The position numbers and the translations under genes are program-made. A stretch of DNA of 37,347 nt. Origin: Candidatus Fermentibacterota bacterium (lineage in GTDB: Bacteria > JAFGKV01). Every line of letters starts with the position of its first letter. Position 1 is the first letter of the stretch. Below are positions 1 to 7,718 of this stretch, one piece after another. The notes under the pieces were generated by a model that was given only the letters and a program-made list of their open reading frames with translations, was not told where the DNA came from and ran no database searches. The stretch lies in the NCBI GenBank assembly GCA_016928395.1, contig JAFGKV010000296.1, forward strand, positions 1 to 37,347, read 5' to 3'.

Positions 1-34
1 CCTGAACCCTGAACCCTGAACCCTGAACCCTGAG
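1..34. repeat. Tandem CCCTGAA / TTCAGGG heptamer array
   Basis: Between four and five head-to-tail copies of CCCTGAA run from the window edge to position 34, so the array may extend upstream. The minus strand carries four GGG runs plus a terminal GG separated by TTCA loops, which fits the general G-quadruplex pattern. It ends 18 bases before the start codon of the first gene, and that gene's ribosome binding site lies at 41-46. Partial copies of the motif occur in other intergenic regions (10754-10774, 11450-11465, 14524-14533) but I noticed no arrays inside genes. Confidence 0.9.
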
Positions 35-51
35 ACCGTAGGAGGATTCCC

Positions 52-921
52 ATGTGTGGCCCGTCTACCACCAACGATGTGGCCCATGATCTCCCGATCA
101 AGGGCGCCCGCCATTTGAGCTGGGGCATGAAGAACAGACTCTCCAAGCTCATACGGCCCGACGGCCGCTGCTTTTACCTCCCCATTGATCACGGCTACTT
201 CCTCGGCCCGACCCGGTGCCTCGAACGGCCGGCCGAGACCATCGAACCCTTGCTCCCGTGGGCAGATGCGCTCTTTGTGACCAGGGGAGTCTTGCGGGCC
301 ACCGTGCCGCCGGCCATCACGGTGCCCATCATCCTCCGGGTCTCCGGGGGCACCAGCATCACTGGGCATGACCTGGCCGACGAGACCCTGGTGGCATCCG
401 TCGATGAGATACTCCGGGTCAATGCATCGGCGGTGGGAGTCTCCATCTTCGTCGGCAGCGAGTATGAGAAGCAGACGCTGGAGAACCTGGCCGACATGGT
501 CGATCTTTGTGAACCCTATGACATTCCGGTCATGGCCGTCACCGCGGTGGGCAAGGAACTGGAGAAGAGAACGGCCAAGTATCTGGCGTTGTCGTGCCGG
601 ATCGCGGCCGAATTGGGCGCCAAGGTGGTGAAGACCTACTATGCCGCTGAGGATTTTGACCGGGTGACCGACGGCTGCCCCGTGCCCGTGGTCATGGCCG
701 GAGGCCCCAAGTGCACGACGCAGCGCGAAGTGCTGGATTTCGTGCATGACGGCCTGCACAAGGGCGCCATCGGCGTCAACCTGGGGCGCAATGTGTGGCA
801 AGACCCCTACCCCGTGGCCATGATGCGCAGCCTCCACGGGCTTGTCCATGAGGATCTCACCCCCGATCAGGCATCGGCTTTGTATAGTGAACTGTCGCAG
901 ACGGGTACGGCCGGGGCATAA
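52..921 (+). CDS. LsrF-type class I aldolase/thiolase
   Basis: A 289-residue DeoC/LsrF-family TIM-barrel enzyme that uses a Schiff-base lysine. From remembered sequence it parallels E. coli LsrF (3-hydroxy-5-phosphonooxypentane-2,4-dione thiolase, about 291 residues). Shared blocks are the DHGYF start of the barrel (Asp46-His47), the TRG...PP segment near 78-87, GSEYE near 135-139, MAVT.VGK near 161-168, the KTYY segment with the likely Schiff-base Lys194, CPVP near 209-212, and GRN near the C-terminus. The relatives ADH synthase and FBA class I share the fold, so the substrate is not settled. The start follows a good GGAGGA site at 41-46. It leads a three-gene set with an alcohol dehydrogenase 31 bases downstream and a class II aldolase. 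No lsr transporter, kinase or AI-2 gene is near, so a role in AI-2 breakdown is not supported. Confidence 0.85.
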   Translation: MCGPSTTNDVAHDLPIKGARHLSWGMKNRLSKLIRPDGRCFYLPIDHGYFLGPTRCLERPAETIEPLLPWADALFVTRGVLRATVPPAITVPIILRVSGGTSITGHDLADETLVASVDEILRVNASAVGVSIFVGSEYEKQTLENLADMVDLCEPYDIPVMAVTAVGKELEKRTAKYLALSCRIAAELGAKVVKTYYAAEDFDRVTDGCPVPVVMAGGPKCTTQREVLDFVHDGLHKGAIGVNLGRNVWQDPYPVAMMRSLHGLVHEDLTPDQASALYSELSQTGTAGA

Positions 922-952
922 CCGCACCGGGTTACTGGGAAGGGGTTGACTC

Positions 953-1981
953 ATGCGGGTTGCCATGTGGTACAATAACAAGGACGTGCGGCTGGAGGAG
1001 ATGCCCCGCCCACCTATCGGCCCCGACGAGATTCTGGTGCAGGTCGTTGCCAGCGGCATCTGCGGGTCCGATGGCATGGAGTGGTATCGCCTCCACAAGG
1101 CGCCGCTGGTCTTGGGCCATGAGATCGCGGGTGTCGTGGCAGAAGCCGGCAGTCGCGTCAGTGCCTACCCCATCGGCACGAGGGTTTCCGTGGCCCACCA
1201 TGTGCCCTGCAACACGTGTCATTTCTGCCTGTCCGGCCATCATAGCTGCTGCCCGACGCTCCAATCCACCAACTTCTTCCCCGGCGGATTCGCGGAGTAT
1301 GTCCGAGTCCCGGCGATCAATGTTGACCGGGGTGTTCTCGCCCTGCCGGGCCATGTCTCCTTCGAAGAGGGAACCTTTGTTGAGCCTCTGGGGTGCGTGG
1401 TGCGCGGTCTTCGCCAGGCCCGGCTCCAACCGGGGCAGGCCGTTGCCGTCATCGGCTGCGGGATCACCGCCCAGCTCATGATCATGGCGGCCAGGGCAAT
1501 GGGCGCCGGGTGTATCGTGGCGAGTGACTCCATTCCCTTCCGCCGCGAGATGGCGCGTCTCCACGGCGCCGATGCCGCCATGGCTAGTGATGAGACTCTT
1601 GTCGAGAAGATCCGGGAGCTCAATGATGGGCGACGGGCTGATCTGGTCGTCATCTGTAGGCCGCTGGTGAGCCTTGCGCTGGACGCCGTGGAGCGTGGCG
1701 GCACCGTGCTGTTCTTCTCCGGAGCGGATGATCCCAAGGACACCATCGGCGTCCCCTGGAACGACATCTTCTGGCGCACTGAAGTCACTCTGACCAGCTC
1801 CTATGCAAGCCCGCCCCAGGATTCGGCCCTGGCCCTGGCCCTCATCGCGGCGGGCCGGGTAGCGGTGCGCTCGATGATTACCCACCGGCTGCCCCTGGGC
1901 GAGGTGGGAGTCGGCATCGATATGCTGACCCACCCGTGGCTGCATCACTCCATGAAGATCATCATCGAATGCCAGACGTAG
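953..1981 (+). CDS. Zinc-dependent medium-chain alcohol/polyol dehydrogenase
   Basis: A 342-residue medium-chain dehydrogenase of the sorbitol/threonine dehydrogenase type, predicted to oxidise or reduce a hydroxyl on a polyol or sugar with NAD(H). Catalytic-zinc residues are visible as GICGSD (Cys37) and GHE (His56-Glu57). The structural-zinc loop has Cys86, Cys89, Cys92 and Cys100. The Rossmann turn reads GCGITA near 168-173, so the third glycine of the usual GxGxxG is alanine. An acidic residue follows at the end of the next strand, which favours NAD. The gene sits between two aldolase-family genes and overlaps the next one by 13 bases, which argues for one transcript and one pathway. Substrate specificity cannot be read from the sequence. 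Confidence 0.9.
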   Translation: MRVAMWYNNKDVRLEEMPRPPIGPDEILVQVVASGICGSDGMEWYRLHKAPLVLGHEIAGVVAEAGSRVSAYPIGTRVSVAHHVPCNTCHFCLSGHHSCCPTLQSTNFFPGGFAEYVRVPAINVDRGVLALPGHVSFEEGTFVEPLGCVVRGLRQARLQPGQAVAVIGCGITAQLMIMAARAMGAGCIVASDSIPFRREMARLHGADAAMASDETLVEKIRELNDGRRADLVVICRPLVSLALDAVERGGTVLFFSGADDPKDTIGVPWNDIFWRTEVTLTSSYASPPQDSALALALIAAGRVAVRSMITHRLPLGEVGVGIDMLTHPWLHHSMKIIIECQT

Positions 1982-2574
1982 GTGTTCCCGCGGTGCTCGA
2001 AGCTTCTGAGACCGAACACGCAGTTCACGGCCGGATCATCAGGGTCGGCAGGCAGCTCGTGCGCCAGGGGCTGGTGCACTCGTGTGTCGGCAATATCTCG
2101 GCCCGGGTTGGCGGGTGGATCATTATCTCGGCCGCCGGCGCCATGCTCGACCGCCTGAGCGTCGCGACTTTGGTGGAGGTCCCGCTGGAGGCCCCTGCCC
2201 CGCCCCTGGCTGCCTCCTCCGATGCCCGGCTTCACCTGGCCATCTACCGCCAGACCAGCGCGGGCGCCATCGTCCATACCCACTCGCCCTATGCGGTGGC
2301 GGAGTCGCTGACCGGTGAGTCTATACTGCGCTCCCCCGATATTGAAAGCACGGCAGTGTTGGGAGGCATCCCCGTCGTGGATCCGGGAGGAGAGATGGAT
2401 GAGTTGTGTGGGCGTTGCGTTGACGCTTTGCGCGGGCACGCGGCCATCATCATCCGCGCCCATGGGGTTGTCGCCATCGGAGATACGGTGGAACAAGCCT
2501 TCGCCAAGGCAAGCTTCGCCGAGCATGCCTGTCGGATCCGGCATCTGTGCCGCGAGGGGAGAGTCCGCGGCTGA
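1969..2574 (+). CDS. Class II aldolase/adducin-fold protein
   Basis: A 201-residue member of the fuculose-phosphate aldolase / ribulose-phosphate 4-epimerase fold, which uses a divalent metal to cleave or epimerise sugar phosphates. Metal ligands are recognisable: HTH (His103 and His105) and AHG (His165). GNIS near 41-44 is the usual phosphate-binding segment. At the position where fuculose-1-phosphate aldolase has a catalytic Glu in an SSE motif, this protein has Asp85 in SSD. AraD-type epimerases also have Asp there, but the C-terminal AHGV segment is aldolase-like, so either activity is possible. I chose the ATG at 1969, which overlaps the dehydrogenase by 13 bases. A GTG at 1936 would add 11 residues but lengthen the overlap. 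Confidence 0.85.
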   Translation: MPDVGVPAVLEASETEHAVHGRIIRVGRQLVRQGLVHSCVGNISARVGGWIIISAAGAMLDRLSVATLVEVPLEAPAPPLAASSDARLHLAIYRQTSAGAIVHTHSPYAVAESLTGESILRSPDIESTAVLGGIPVVDPGGEMDELCGRCVDALRGHAAIIIRAHGVVAIGDTVEQAFAKASFAEHACRIRHLCREGRVRG

Positions 2575-2611
2575 CGGTGTGCAGGTCTGCTGCGTTCGAC
2601 TGCAGATTCGC

Positions 2612-2630
2612 CGGACAGGAAGGCTGTCCG
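2612..2630. terminator. Stem-loop after the aldolase cassette
   Basis: A perfect 7-bp stem CGGACAG / CTGTCCG with a GAAGG loop lies 38 bases after the stop of the class II aldolase gene. No run of T follows, so it is only a weak candidate for transcription termination. Confidence 0.3.
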
Positions 2631-2701
2631 ATACGCGATCCAAGGCCTGGTATTCGGCAATCGGTCTTCCCCCACGCTCTTTCCTCGCTCGTCGCCAGCA
2701 T

Positions 2702-2737
2702 ATATAGGACGTGTCCTCTATAGGACACGTCCTATAT
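2702..2737. repeat. Nested palindrome, 16-bp arms
   Basis: Two perfectly complementary 16-bp arms (2702-2717 and 2722-2737) flank a 4-base CTAT centre. Each arm also contains its own near-palindrome: AGGACGTGTCCT at 2706-2717 and AGGACACGTCCT at 2722-2733. The element lies between two convergent gene sets. It could be a bidirectional terminator, a binding site for a dimeric or tetrameric protein, or a REP/BIME-like repeat. Nothing in the window decides between these. Confidence 0.85.
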
Positions 2738-2830
2738 TCAATGGCACGGTGGGGATGGAACCGCCAAGTAGTCATCCAGGCAGCAGGGTTTGACTCTGCC
2801 TCTGGAGGTGCACGATACGGGAGAGCCCGC

Positions 2831-4831
2831 TCAGGGAAGCCCCCGGCGGCTCCGAAGCCACCACTCGGCACCCAACAAACCCAGCATGAGCAGATAAACC
2901 ACCGGCGTTCGGCGGGGAGAGACGGGCGAGAATTGGAGACTCGACCCTGCCGAAAGAAGCGAATCAAGCCGGGAGCTTTCCCCAGGGGCCAGCATGATGC
3001 CGCCAGTCGTGGAGGCGAGCCGCTCGAGGCATGAGAGATCCGGCTGGAGTGCCGTCTGCTCCATCCGGGCCTCCTCCACGGTGATCTGCACGCCCGTGCA
3101 CAGGGTCTCGTCACCCGGAATCTCCGCCTCCGCCTTCACCTCCCACTGGCCTGCGGGCAGCCCCGGCAAATCGACCATGGTCATGCCGTTGCCATCTGAG
3201 AGACCCACGCGGCGCACCGGCGCCGCCGGCTCTCCCGCCCCCCCCACCGAGACCTCCACCCGGCCCTGTGTGGCCCGCTCCCACCCGGGCGTGAACGCTT
3301 CAATGCCCAAAGTGATCCGCTGCCCCGCGAGGTAGGAGTCACTACCGGGGTGAAGGCGAAGCCTTTGCCCCGCCTCGGGCGTCAGCAGCCATCGAACCAT
3401 GCCGGGCCACGGCCCCGGTGCTATTTCCGATGCAGCGTCTGCCAGGAGCCATCGCCACCAGTCAGCCCCCACCCAAGTCAGCACGTACCCGCCTTCCCAA
3501 GGCTGCACCGCCGCGGCGGGCACACCATCGGTCGTCTCCAGGATGACCTCAGCACGAGGAGAGGCCGTCACTGACCCGCCCGGGAAGGTTAGCGGAACGC
3601 GATGGACTCCCGCATCCAGCAATGCCGTCAGAGGATGGCCGGGAACTCGAGAAGGCACGATCCTTCGTTCGACGCCGGGAGCATGCTCTGCCAGCAGGGG
3701 GCTGAGGCCGCGCCAGAGGCCCGGGTGAGGCCATCCCAGCAGAATCACCGCGCCGCCTCCCCGTAGGGTCCGCTCCGCCTCCTGCCGGATGCTGCTAGTA
3801 CCCCGGGTGCCCCACTCCCCTACCACCAGCACATCGACTCCGCCAGGCGAGGGAGTACACGACGCGATGCCCGGTATGGCCATGCATACCTCGAATCCTC
3901 CGTCTCTTCGCAGGCTTCGCGCCAGGAAGGCGGTATCCACGGTAGGTCTATCAGCAGTAATGCGGACCGCCCACCGGGCTTTCCGTACCGTGATGGCCAC
4001 GGCCCTGCTATTGTTGTGCACGCTGCGCTCACCGGGAAAGGGCCTCACCTGGAGGCTTCCCTCCGCCCGGCCCGGGGGAAGCCCCGGGCAGAGGAGATCG
4101 ACCCATACCGTGGTGTCCGGTGGGAAGATCCCGTCGGCCTTCGCCGCTGCCACTCCACCCAGCTCGACAACGACCTCGGCGGGAACGGGGGCACTGCCCC
4201 CCTGCACGCGGATGCCGGCACGTGCGACGAACTCCTGGTCGGGAATCGCCACCGACGGCATCACGACGTCGACGATGGCCAGATCGGCGGCTTCGCCGTC
4301 GGCCCCGACACCGATACAGGAGACTTCCAGGCCCATGTCACGGGCCGCCGCCGCCGGATCGCCGCCGACCGTGCGCCGCCCATCAGAGACCAGAATAACC
4401 CGCCGCAGCCCGGGCATTTCCTGCCACACCGCACGCACCATTTCTGCCAGGTCAGTGTCTGGCGTGGTGAGGAGTTCATGCTTCACGTGTCCCCCCCGCA
4501 CCGGTACCAGAGACTCCCCCGCCACCAGAACGTCACCCTGCCGCAGCCGTTTCTGAAGGCCCTTCAGGCCACGATCCGCACGGGAGACGCCCGCGGTGTC
4601 CGGCGTGGTCATGCTGGCGCTGCCATCCACCACCACTGCCCAGTCCCTGGGGGAACGGCCAGGCACGGGCAGAGGAATATCGAGCACCAGAAGCCCCATG
4701 AGGATCAGGGAACCGATGCGCAGCAAAGGCAGAAGACCTGCCCCGGAACGCCACCGTGCCGGATTTCCGTATGACAGCCACAGGAGAACGCCACCAATGG
4801 CAGCGGCGAGGATCAGGACGGCACTCAGCAC
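2831..4831 (-). CDS. VWA-domain membrane protein (BatA-like architecture)
   Basis: A 666-residue membrane protein with N-terminal membrane segments (about 1-20 and 33-55), a von Willebrand factor A domain from about 64, and a C-terminal membrane segment (about 640-660) ending in basic residues. The metal-ion-dependent adhesion site is intact as DGSAS (Asp69, Ser71, Ser73), with later TPDTD and SDGRR segments completing the usual MIDAS elements. The middle (about 310-420) has alternating strand/helix character like the amidotransferase-like domain seen in many large VWA membrane proteins, and beta-rich repeats follow. It starts with GTG 7 bases after the GlmU-like gene. Family members often act with MoxR ATPases in envelope assembly, but no MoxR gene is in view. 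Function is unassigned. Confidence 0.8.
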   Translation of the reverse strand: MLSAVLILAAAIGGVLLWLSYGNPARWRSGAGLLPLLRIGSLILMGLLVLDIPLPVPGRSPRDWAVVVDGSASMTTPDTAGVSRADRGLKGLQKRLRQGDVLVAGESLVPVRGGHVKHELLTTPDTDLAEMVRAVWQEMPGLRRVILVSDGRRTVGGDPAAAARDMGLEVSCIGVGADGEAADLAIVDVVMPSVAIPDQEFVARAGIRVQGGSAPVPAEVVVELGGVAAAKADGIFPPDTTVWVDLLCPGLPPGRAEGSLQVRPFPGERSVHNNSRAVAITVRKARWAVRITADRPTVDTAFLARSLRRDGGFEVCMAIPGIASCTPSPGGVDVLVVGEWGTRGTSSIRQEAERTLRGGGAVILLGWPHPGLWRGLSPLLAEHAPGVERRIVPSRVPGHPLTALLDAGVHRVPLTFPGGSVTASPRAEVILETTDGVPAAAVQPWEGGYVLTWVGADWWRWLLADAASEIAPGPWPGMVRWLLTPEAGQRLRLHPGSDSYLAGQRITLGIEAFTPGWERATQGRVEVSVGGAGEPAAPVRRVGLSDGNGMTMVDLPGLPAGQWEVKAEAEIPGDETLCTGVQITVEEARMEQTALQPDLSCLERLASTTGGIMLAPGESSRLDSLLSAGSSLQFSPVSPRRTPVVYLLMLGLLGAEWWLRSRRGLP

Positions 4832-4838
4832 GGGCGAG

Positions 4839-6074
4839 CTAGTCGCAAAGACCCGTCTTGGCCGGTGCCCGTTCCGGGGAAGTCAGCCCCCACACCTCGG
4901 TCAAGAGCGAGGCCTCGGCGGCCGTGAGCTTGACACCGCGCCGCGCCATGACCCGGGAGGCAATGGCAAGCGCGGAGTCAAGCTGGAATGCTCCCTTGTG
5001 GGGCCCCCAAGAAAATGACGGGACACACTTGTCCGGAAACCCGTGAAGGAACACATTGGCGCAGACTCCCACCACGGTGCCCGTATTGAACACGGTATTG
5101 ATGGCAGTCTTGGCGTGATCACCCAGGGCGCACCCGAGAAAGGTAAGGCCGGAGTTCTCCAGACGACCGTCCACCCAGACTTTCACGGGGCCGTATGTAT
5201 TCTTCAGATTCGAGTTGGTGGTGCCCGCTCCGAGGTTGACCCAGTTCCCGACATAGGCATGCCCCAAGAACCCATGGTGCTGCTTATTGCCGTAGCCCAA
5301 AAAGATGCTTCGTGCGATCTCCCCGCCAAGGCGGCACCACGGCCCCGCGGAGATCTCAGGTCCCAGATGGGAGAGAGGCTTCACCAGCGTTTCCCTTCCC
5401 AGGTAGGCAGGGCCGACGACCAGCGACCCGGCGCCTACGTGGGCGTGGTGGTCCAGCACGACCGGCCCGGGCCGGGAATCGATGACGGCGCTCGGCTCAA
5501 TCTCCGCGCCATGCCCGAGATACACCGTGGCCGGGTCAAGAAGATGCGCCCCGGGCATGACGGTGCCTTCCTGCACACCCAGAGGAAACCGCCCGAGGTC
5601 CTGGGCCAGCATCTCACTATTCAGAGAGATGAGATCCCACCATCGTCGGAAAACCCTGGCCTGGCACGAGAGCCGTGGGAGGCCAAGGGACCGAACCCAT
5701 TCCACGAGATGCTCGGGGGCGGGCACGTGCCGGGCATCCTCGATCCGGAAGGCGACCAAGGTCTCACTGTTCCAGAGAGCGAAGGGGCCGGGGGTATCCA
5801 CCGCGACCTGTGCCACCGAGGACACATCCACGGTACGCCCGCTGATCCACAGAGTCTCACCCTGCCCCTTCGGGGCCTCAAGCCCTGATCGTTCGGCCAC
5901 CACCTGCGCCAACCACGGCCGGCAGAGCGCGCGGATTTCGGCGCCGGGGAAAGTCGCCCGCACCCTGGCCAACACCGTGTGGGCGCCAGTGGCCAGATCC
6001 CAGCAGGGGTGTAACCACGTAAGCGGCAGCAGTCCCCTCCATTCCTGGTCTTCGAACAGACAGATCGTAGTCAT
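4839..6074 (-). CDS. GlmU-like sugar nucleotidyltransferase/acetyltransferase
   Basis: A 411-residue protein of the alternative bacterial GlmU type, expected to make UDP-N-acetylglucosamine or a related sugar nucleotide. The C-terminal part (about 185-385) is a left-handed beta-helix with a [11 protein letters not shown] segment and a [11 protein letters not shown] segment, both characteristic of the acetyltransferase half. The N-terminal half begins like a nucleotidyltransferase (LLPLT at 15-19). The arginines that I recall in this family's PLTxxRPxxxLRxG signature are His and Ala here (residues 22 and 28), so uridylyltransferase activity is uncertain. The start overlaps the upstream regulator's stop in an ATGA (6071-6074). 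A VWA membrane gene follows, which fits an envelope role. Confidence 0.8.
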   Translation of the reverse strand: MTTICLFEDQEWRGLLPLTWLHPCWDLATGAHTVLARVRATFPGAEIRALCRPWLAQVVAERSGLEAPKGQGETLWISGRTVDVSSVAQVAVDTPGPFALWNSETLVAFRIEDARHVPAPEHLVEWVRSLGLPRLSCQARVFRRWWDLISLNSEMLAQDLGRFPLGVQEGTVMPGAHLLDPATVYLGHGAEIEPSAVIDSRPGPVVLDHHAHVGAGSLVVGPAYLGRETLVKPLSHLGPEISAGPWCRLGGEIARSIFLGYGNKQHHGFLGHAYVGNWVNLGAGTTNSNLKNTYGPVKVWVDGRLENSGLTFLGCALGDHAKTAINTVFNTGTVVGVCANVFLHGFPDKCVPSFSWGPHKGAFQLDSALAIASRVMARRGVKLTAAEASLLTEVWGLTSPERAPAKTGLCD

Positions 6075-7549
6075 CGAATCTCCTGCAACCCGAACTGGCG
6101 GATCTTGCGGTAGAGCGTACGCTCACCGATTCCGAGAATCTCAGCGGCCCGGCGGCGATTGCCACCCGACTCCCTCAGTGCACACTCGATGGTCTCTCGC
6201 TCAGCCTCCTCCATGCTGTGAGCCGGCCTCGATCCGGATCCCTCGTGGGACGTCTGAACCACCTCGTGCGCCTCCTCGATATCAGACACGGGCACCGGCT
6301 GAGTTGACTGGCCGAGAAGTCCCCTGCGCGCGAGATCCCGGCGCAAATCGGCAAGATCAAGCCGCAATGCCAGGAGCGCGTCCAAGATGAGATCCACGGG
6401 CACCTCACCCCGCCTGCCCACCACCGGCAGCCTGAGGTTCCTGGCGCCTCTGGCGGCCAAGAATTCCTCCACATCTTCGGCCCGGACCTCATCCGATCCC
6501 CCCATGACCAGCAGGCGCTCGACAAGATTCCGAAGCTCCCGCACATTGCCTGGCCAGGAGTACGACTCCAGCCGTTCCACGGCGGCCCTGCTCACCACCG
6601 GCGGATCCCTGCCGATATCGGCGCAGGCCTGCCGAAGGAAATGCCAGAAAAGAGGTTCGATGTCTTCGATTCTCTCCCGCAGGGGAGGCAGATCTATCCG
6701 CACCACGCAGATGCGGAAGAACAGGTCCTGCCGGAAGCGGCCTGCGGCAACTTCGTGGGCCAGATTCCTATTGGTCGCCGCCACCACACGGGCATCGGAG
6801 CGGACAATGGAGGAACCTCCAACCCGCATGAACTCTCGCTCCTCGAGCACCCGAAGGAGTTTGACCTGAGTCGATGCAGCCAGCTCGCCTATCTCGTCAA
6901 GAAAGACCGTTCCCCCATGGGCCAGTTCAAACATGCCCTGCCGCCGCGCCGCCGCTCCGGTGAACGCTCCCCGTTCATGGCCGAACAGCTCGCTCTCCAG
7001 CACCCCTTCGGCCAGGGCTGCGCAGTTCACCACGACAAAGGGGCCCTCGGATCTCCTGCTGTTCAAATGGACGGCCCGTGCCACCAGTTCCTTACCGGTC
7101 CCGCTTTCACCTTCTATGAGTACGGTCACGGGCGTCGGCGCCGCCTGCAGGATGATCTCGGCAATACGGGAGAGAGAGGTGGAACGGCCAATGAGGCCGG
7201 TCTGCTCCAGGATACGTCGACGGTGCACCCGTGCGAACACCTCAGCCAATAGATGCTCATCGTCGTCGCCCAGCGACAGCGAATCCGGCGCGTCCGGGGC
7301 GACGTCGCCCATCTGCACTACCTCCGGCGGTCGGTCTTGGAGGGCAATGCGTCGCTTCAACACGGCGGCCACATTGGGCGCTAGTCTCGTGTCGATGATG
7401 ACCAGGTCAATGGGGTCTTTCATTCTGAGCCACAGCTCGGTGGCATTCGCTGCCCTCTGGACGGAAAACGACCGAAGCGCGCGGGTGAGCTTCGCGGCGG
7501 CAGCATCATCGGCGGAGCCTATGAGTATGAGCGGAACCCTATCAGTCAT
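6071..7549 (-). CDS. Sigma-54-dependent activator with receiver-like domain
   Basis: A 492-residue NtrC-type activator of RpoN-dependent promoters. Residues 5-110 look like a response-regulator receiver: an Asp53 lies in IIDTRLA, where the phosphorylated Asp belongs, but the acidic pair region reads GSADD and no conserved Lys motif is evident. It is therefore probably a degenerate receiver. The AAA+ domain has Walker A GESGTGKE (147-154), an intact GAFTGA loop (194-199) that contacts sigma-54, and Walker B VFLDEI near 215-220. The C-terminus carries a Fis-type helix-turn-helix ([20 protein letters not shown]). I chose ATG 7549, with GAGGA just upstream. An in-frame extension to 7744 reads through the intergenic DNA and the selB promoter and looks non-coding. 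It is translationally coupled to the GlmU-like gene. Confidence 0.9.
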   Translation of the reverse strand: MTDRVPLILIGSADDAAAAKLTRALRSFSVQRAANATELWLRMKDPIDLVIIDTRLAPNVAAVLKRRIALQDRPPEVVQMGDVAPDAPDSLSLGDDDEHLLAEVFARVHRRRILEQTGLIGRSTSLSRIAEIILQAAPTPVTVLIEGESGTGKELVARAVHLNSRRSEGPFVVVNCAALAEGVLESELFGHERGAFTGAAARRQGMFELAHGGTVFLDEIGELAASTQVKLLRVLEEREFMRVGGSSIVRSDARVVAATNRNLAHEVAAGRFRQDLFFRICVVRIDLPPLRERIEDIEPLFWHFLRQACADIGRDPPVVSRAAVERLESYSWPGNVRELRNLVERLLVMGGSDEVRAEDVEEFLAARGARNLRLPVVGRRGEVPVDLILDALLALRLDLADLRRDLARRGLLGQSTQPVPVSDIEEAHEVVQTSHEGSGSRPAHSMEEAERETIECALRESGGNRRRAAEILGIGERTLYRKIRQFGLQEIR

Positions 7550-7661
7550 CTTTTCCTCGGCGTCGACACGGGGGCTTCCATACCGCATTCCAGGCAAGTA
7601 ACCTCTCTCGGGTCGACCGGGGCAAGGGATGCGGTGAAGGTGAACCCGTACCATTTTGGCC

Positions 7662-7690
7662 TTGCGAGCCTCGGTGACATAGAATATACT
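7662..7690 (+). promoter_or_regulatory. Sigma-70-type promoter of selB
   Basis: TTGCGA (7662-7667) and TATACT (7685-7690) are separated by 17 bases and lie 28 bases before the selB start codon. The selB ribosome binding site AAGGAAGGGG lies at about 7707-7716. Five of six -10 positions match the consensus. Confidence 0.5.
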
Positions 7691-7708
7691 GTTACAAATC
7701 CACTTCAA
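7681..7708 (-). promoter_or_regulatory. Possible overlapping promoter for the divergent sigma-54 activator
   Basis: On the minus strand TTGAAG (7708-7703) and TATTCT (7686-7681) are spaced by 16 bases. Each hexamer matches four of six consensus positions. The site shares DNA with the selB promoter on the other strand, which would let the two transcripts interfere. The match is weak. Confidence 0.25.
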
Positions 7709-7718
7709 GGAAGGGGTC

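Noticed and set aside
1-34. Heptamer array as a CRISPR
   Set aside because: The units are contiguous with no spacers and far too short.
932-1948. A 338-codon open frame on the minus strand
   Set aside because: It is antisense to the zinc dehydrogenase, which has all its zinc ligands. The antisense translation shows no motif.
7656-7667. TGGC followed by TTGC, resembling a sigma-54 promoter upstream of selB
   Set aside because: The two elements are almost adjacent instead of being separated by the required spacing of the -24/-12 pair.
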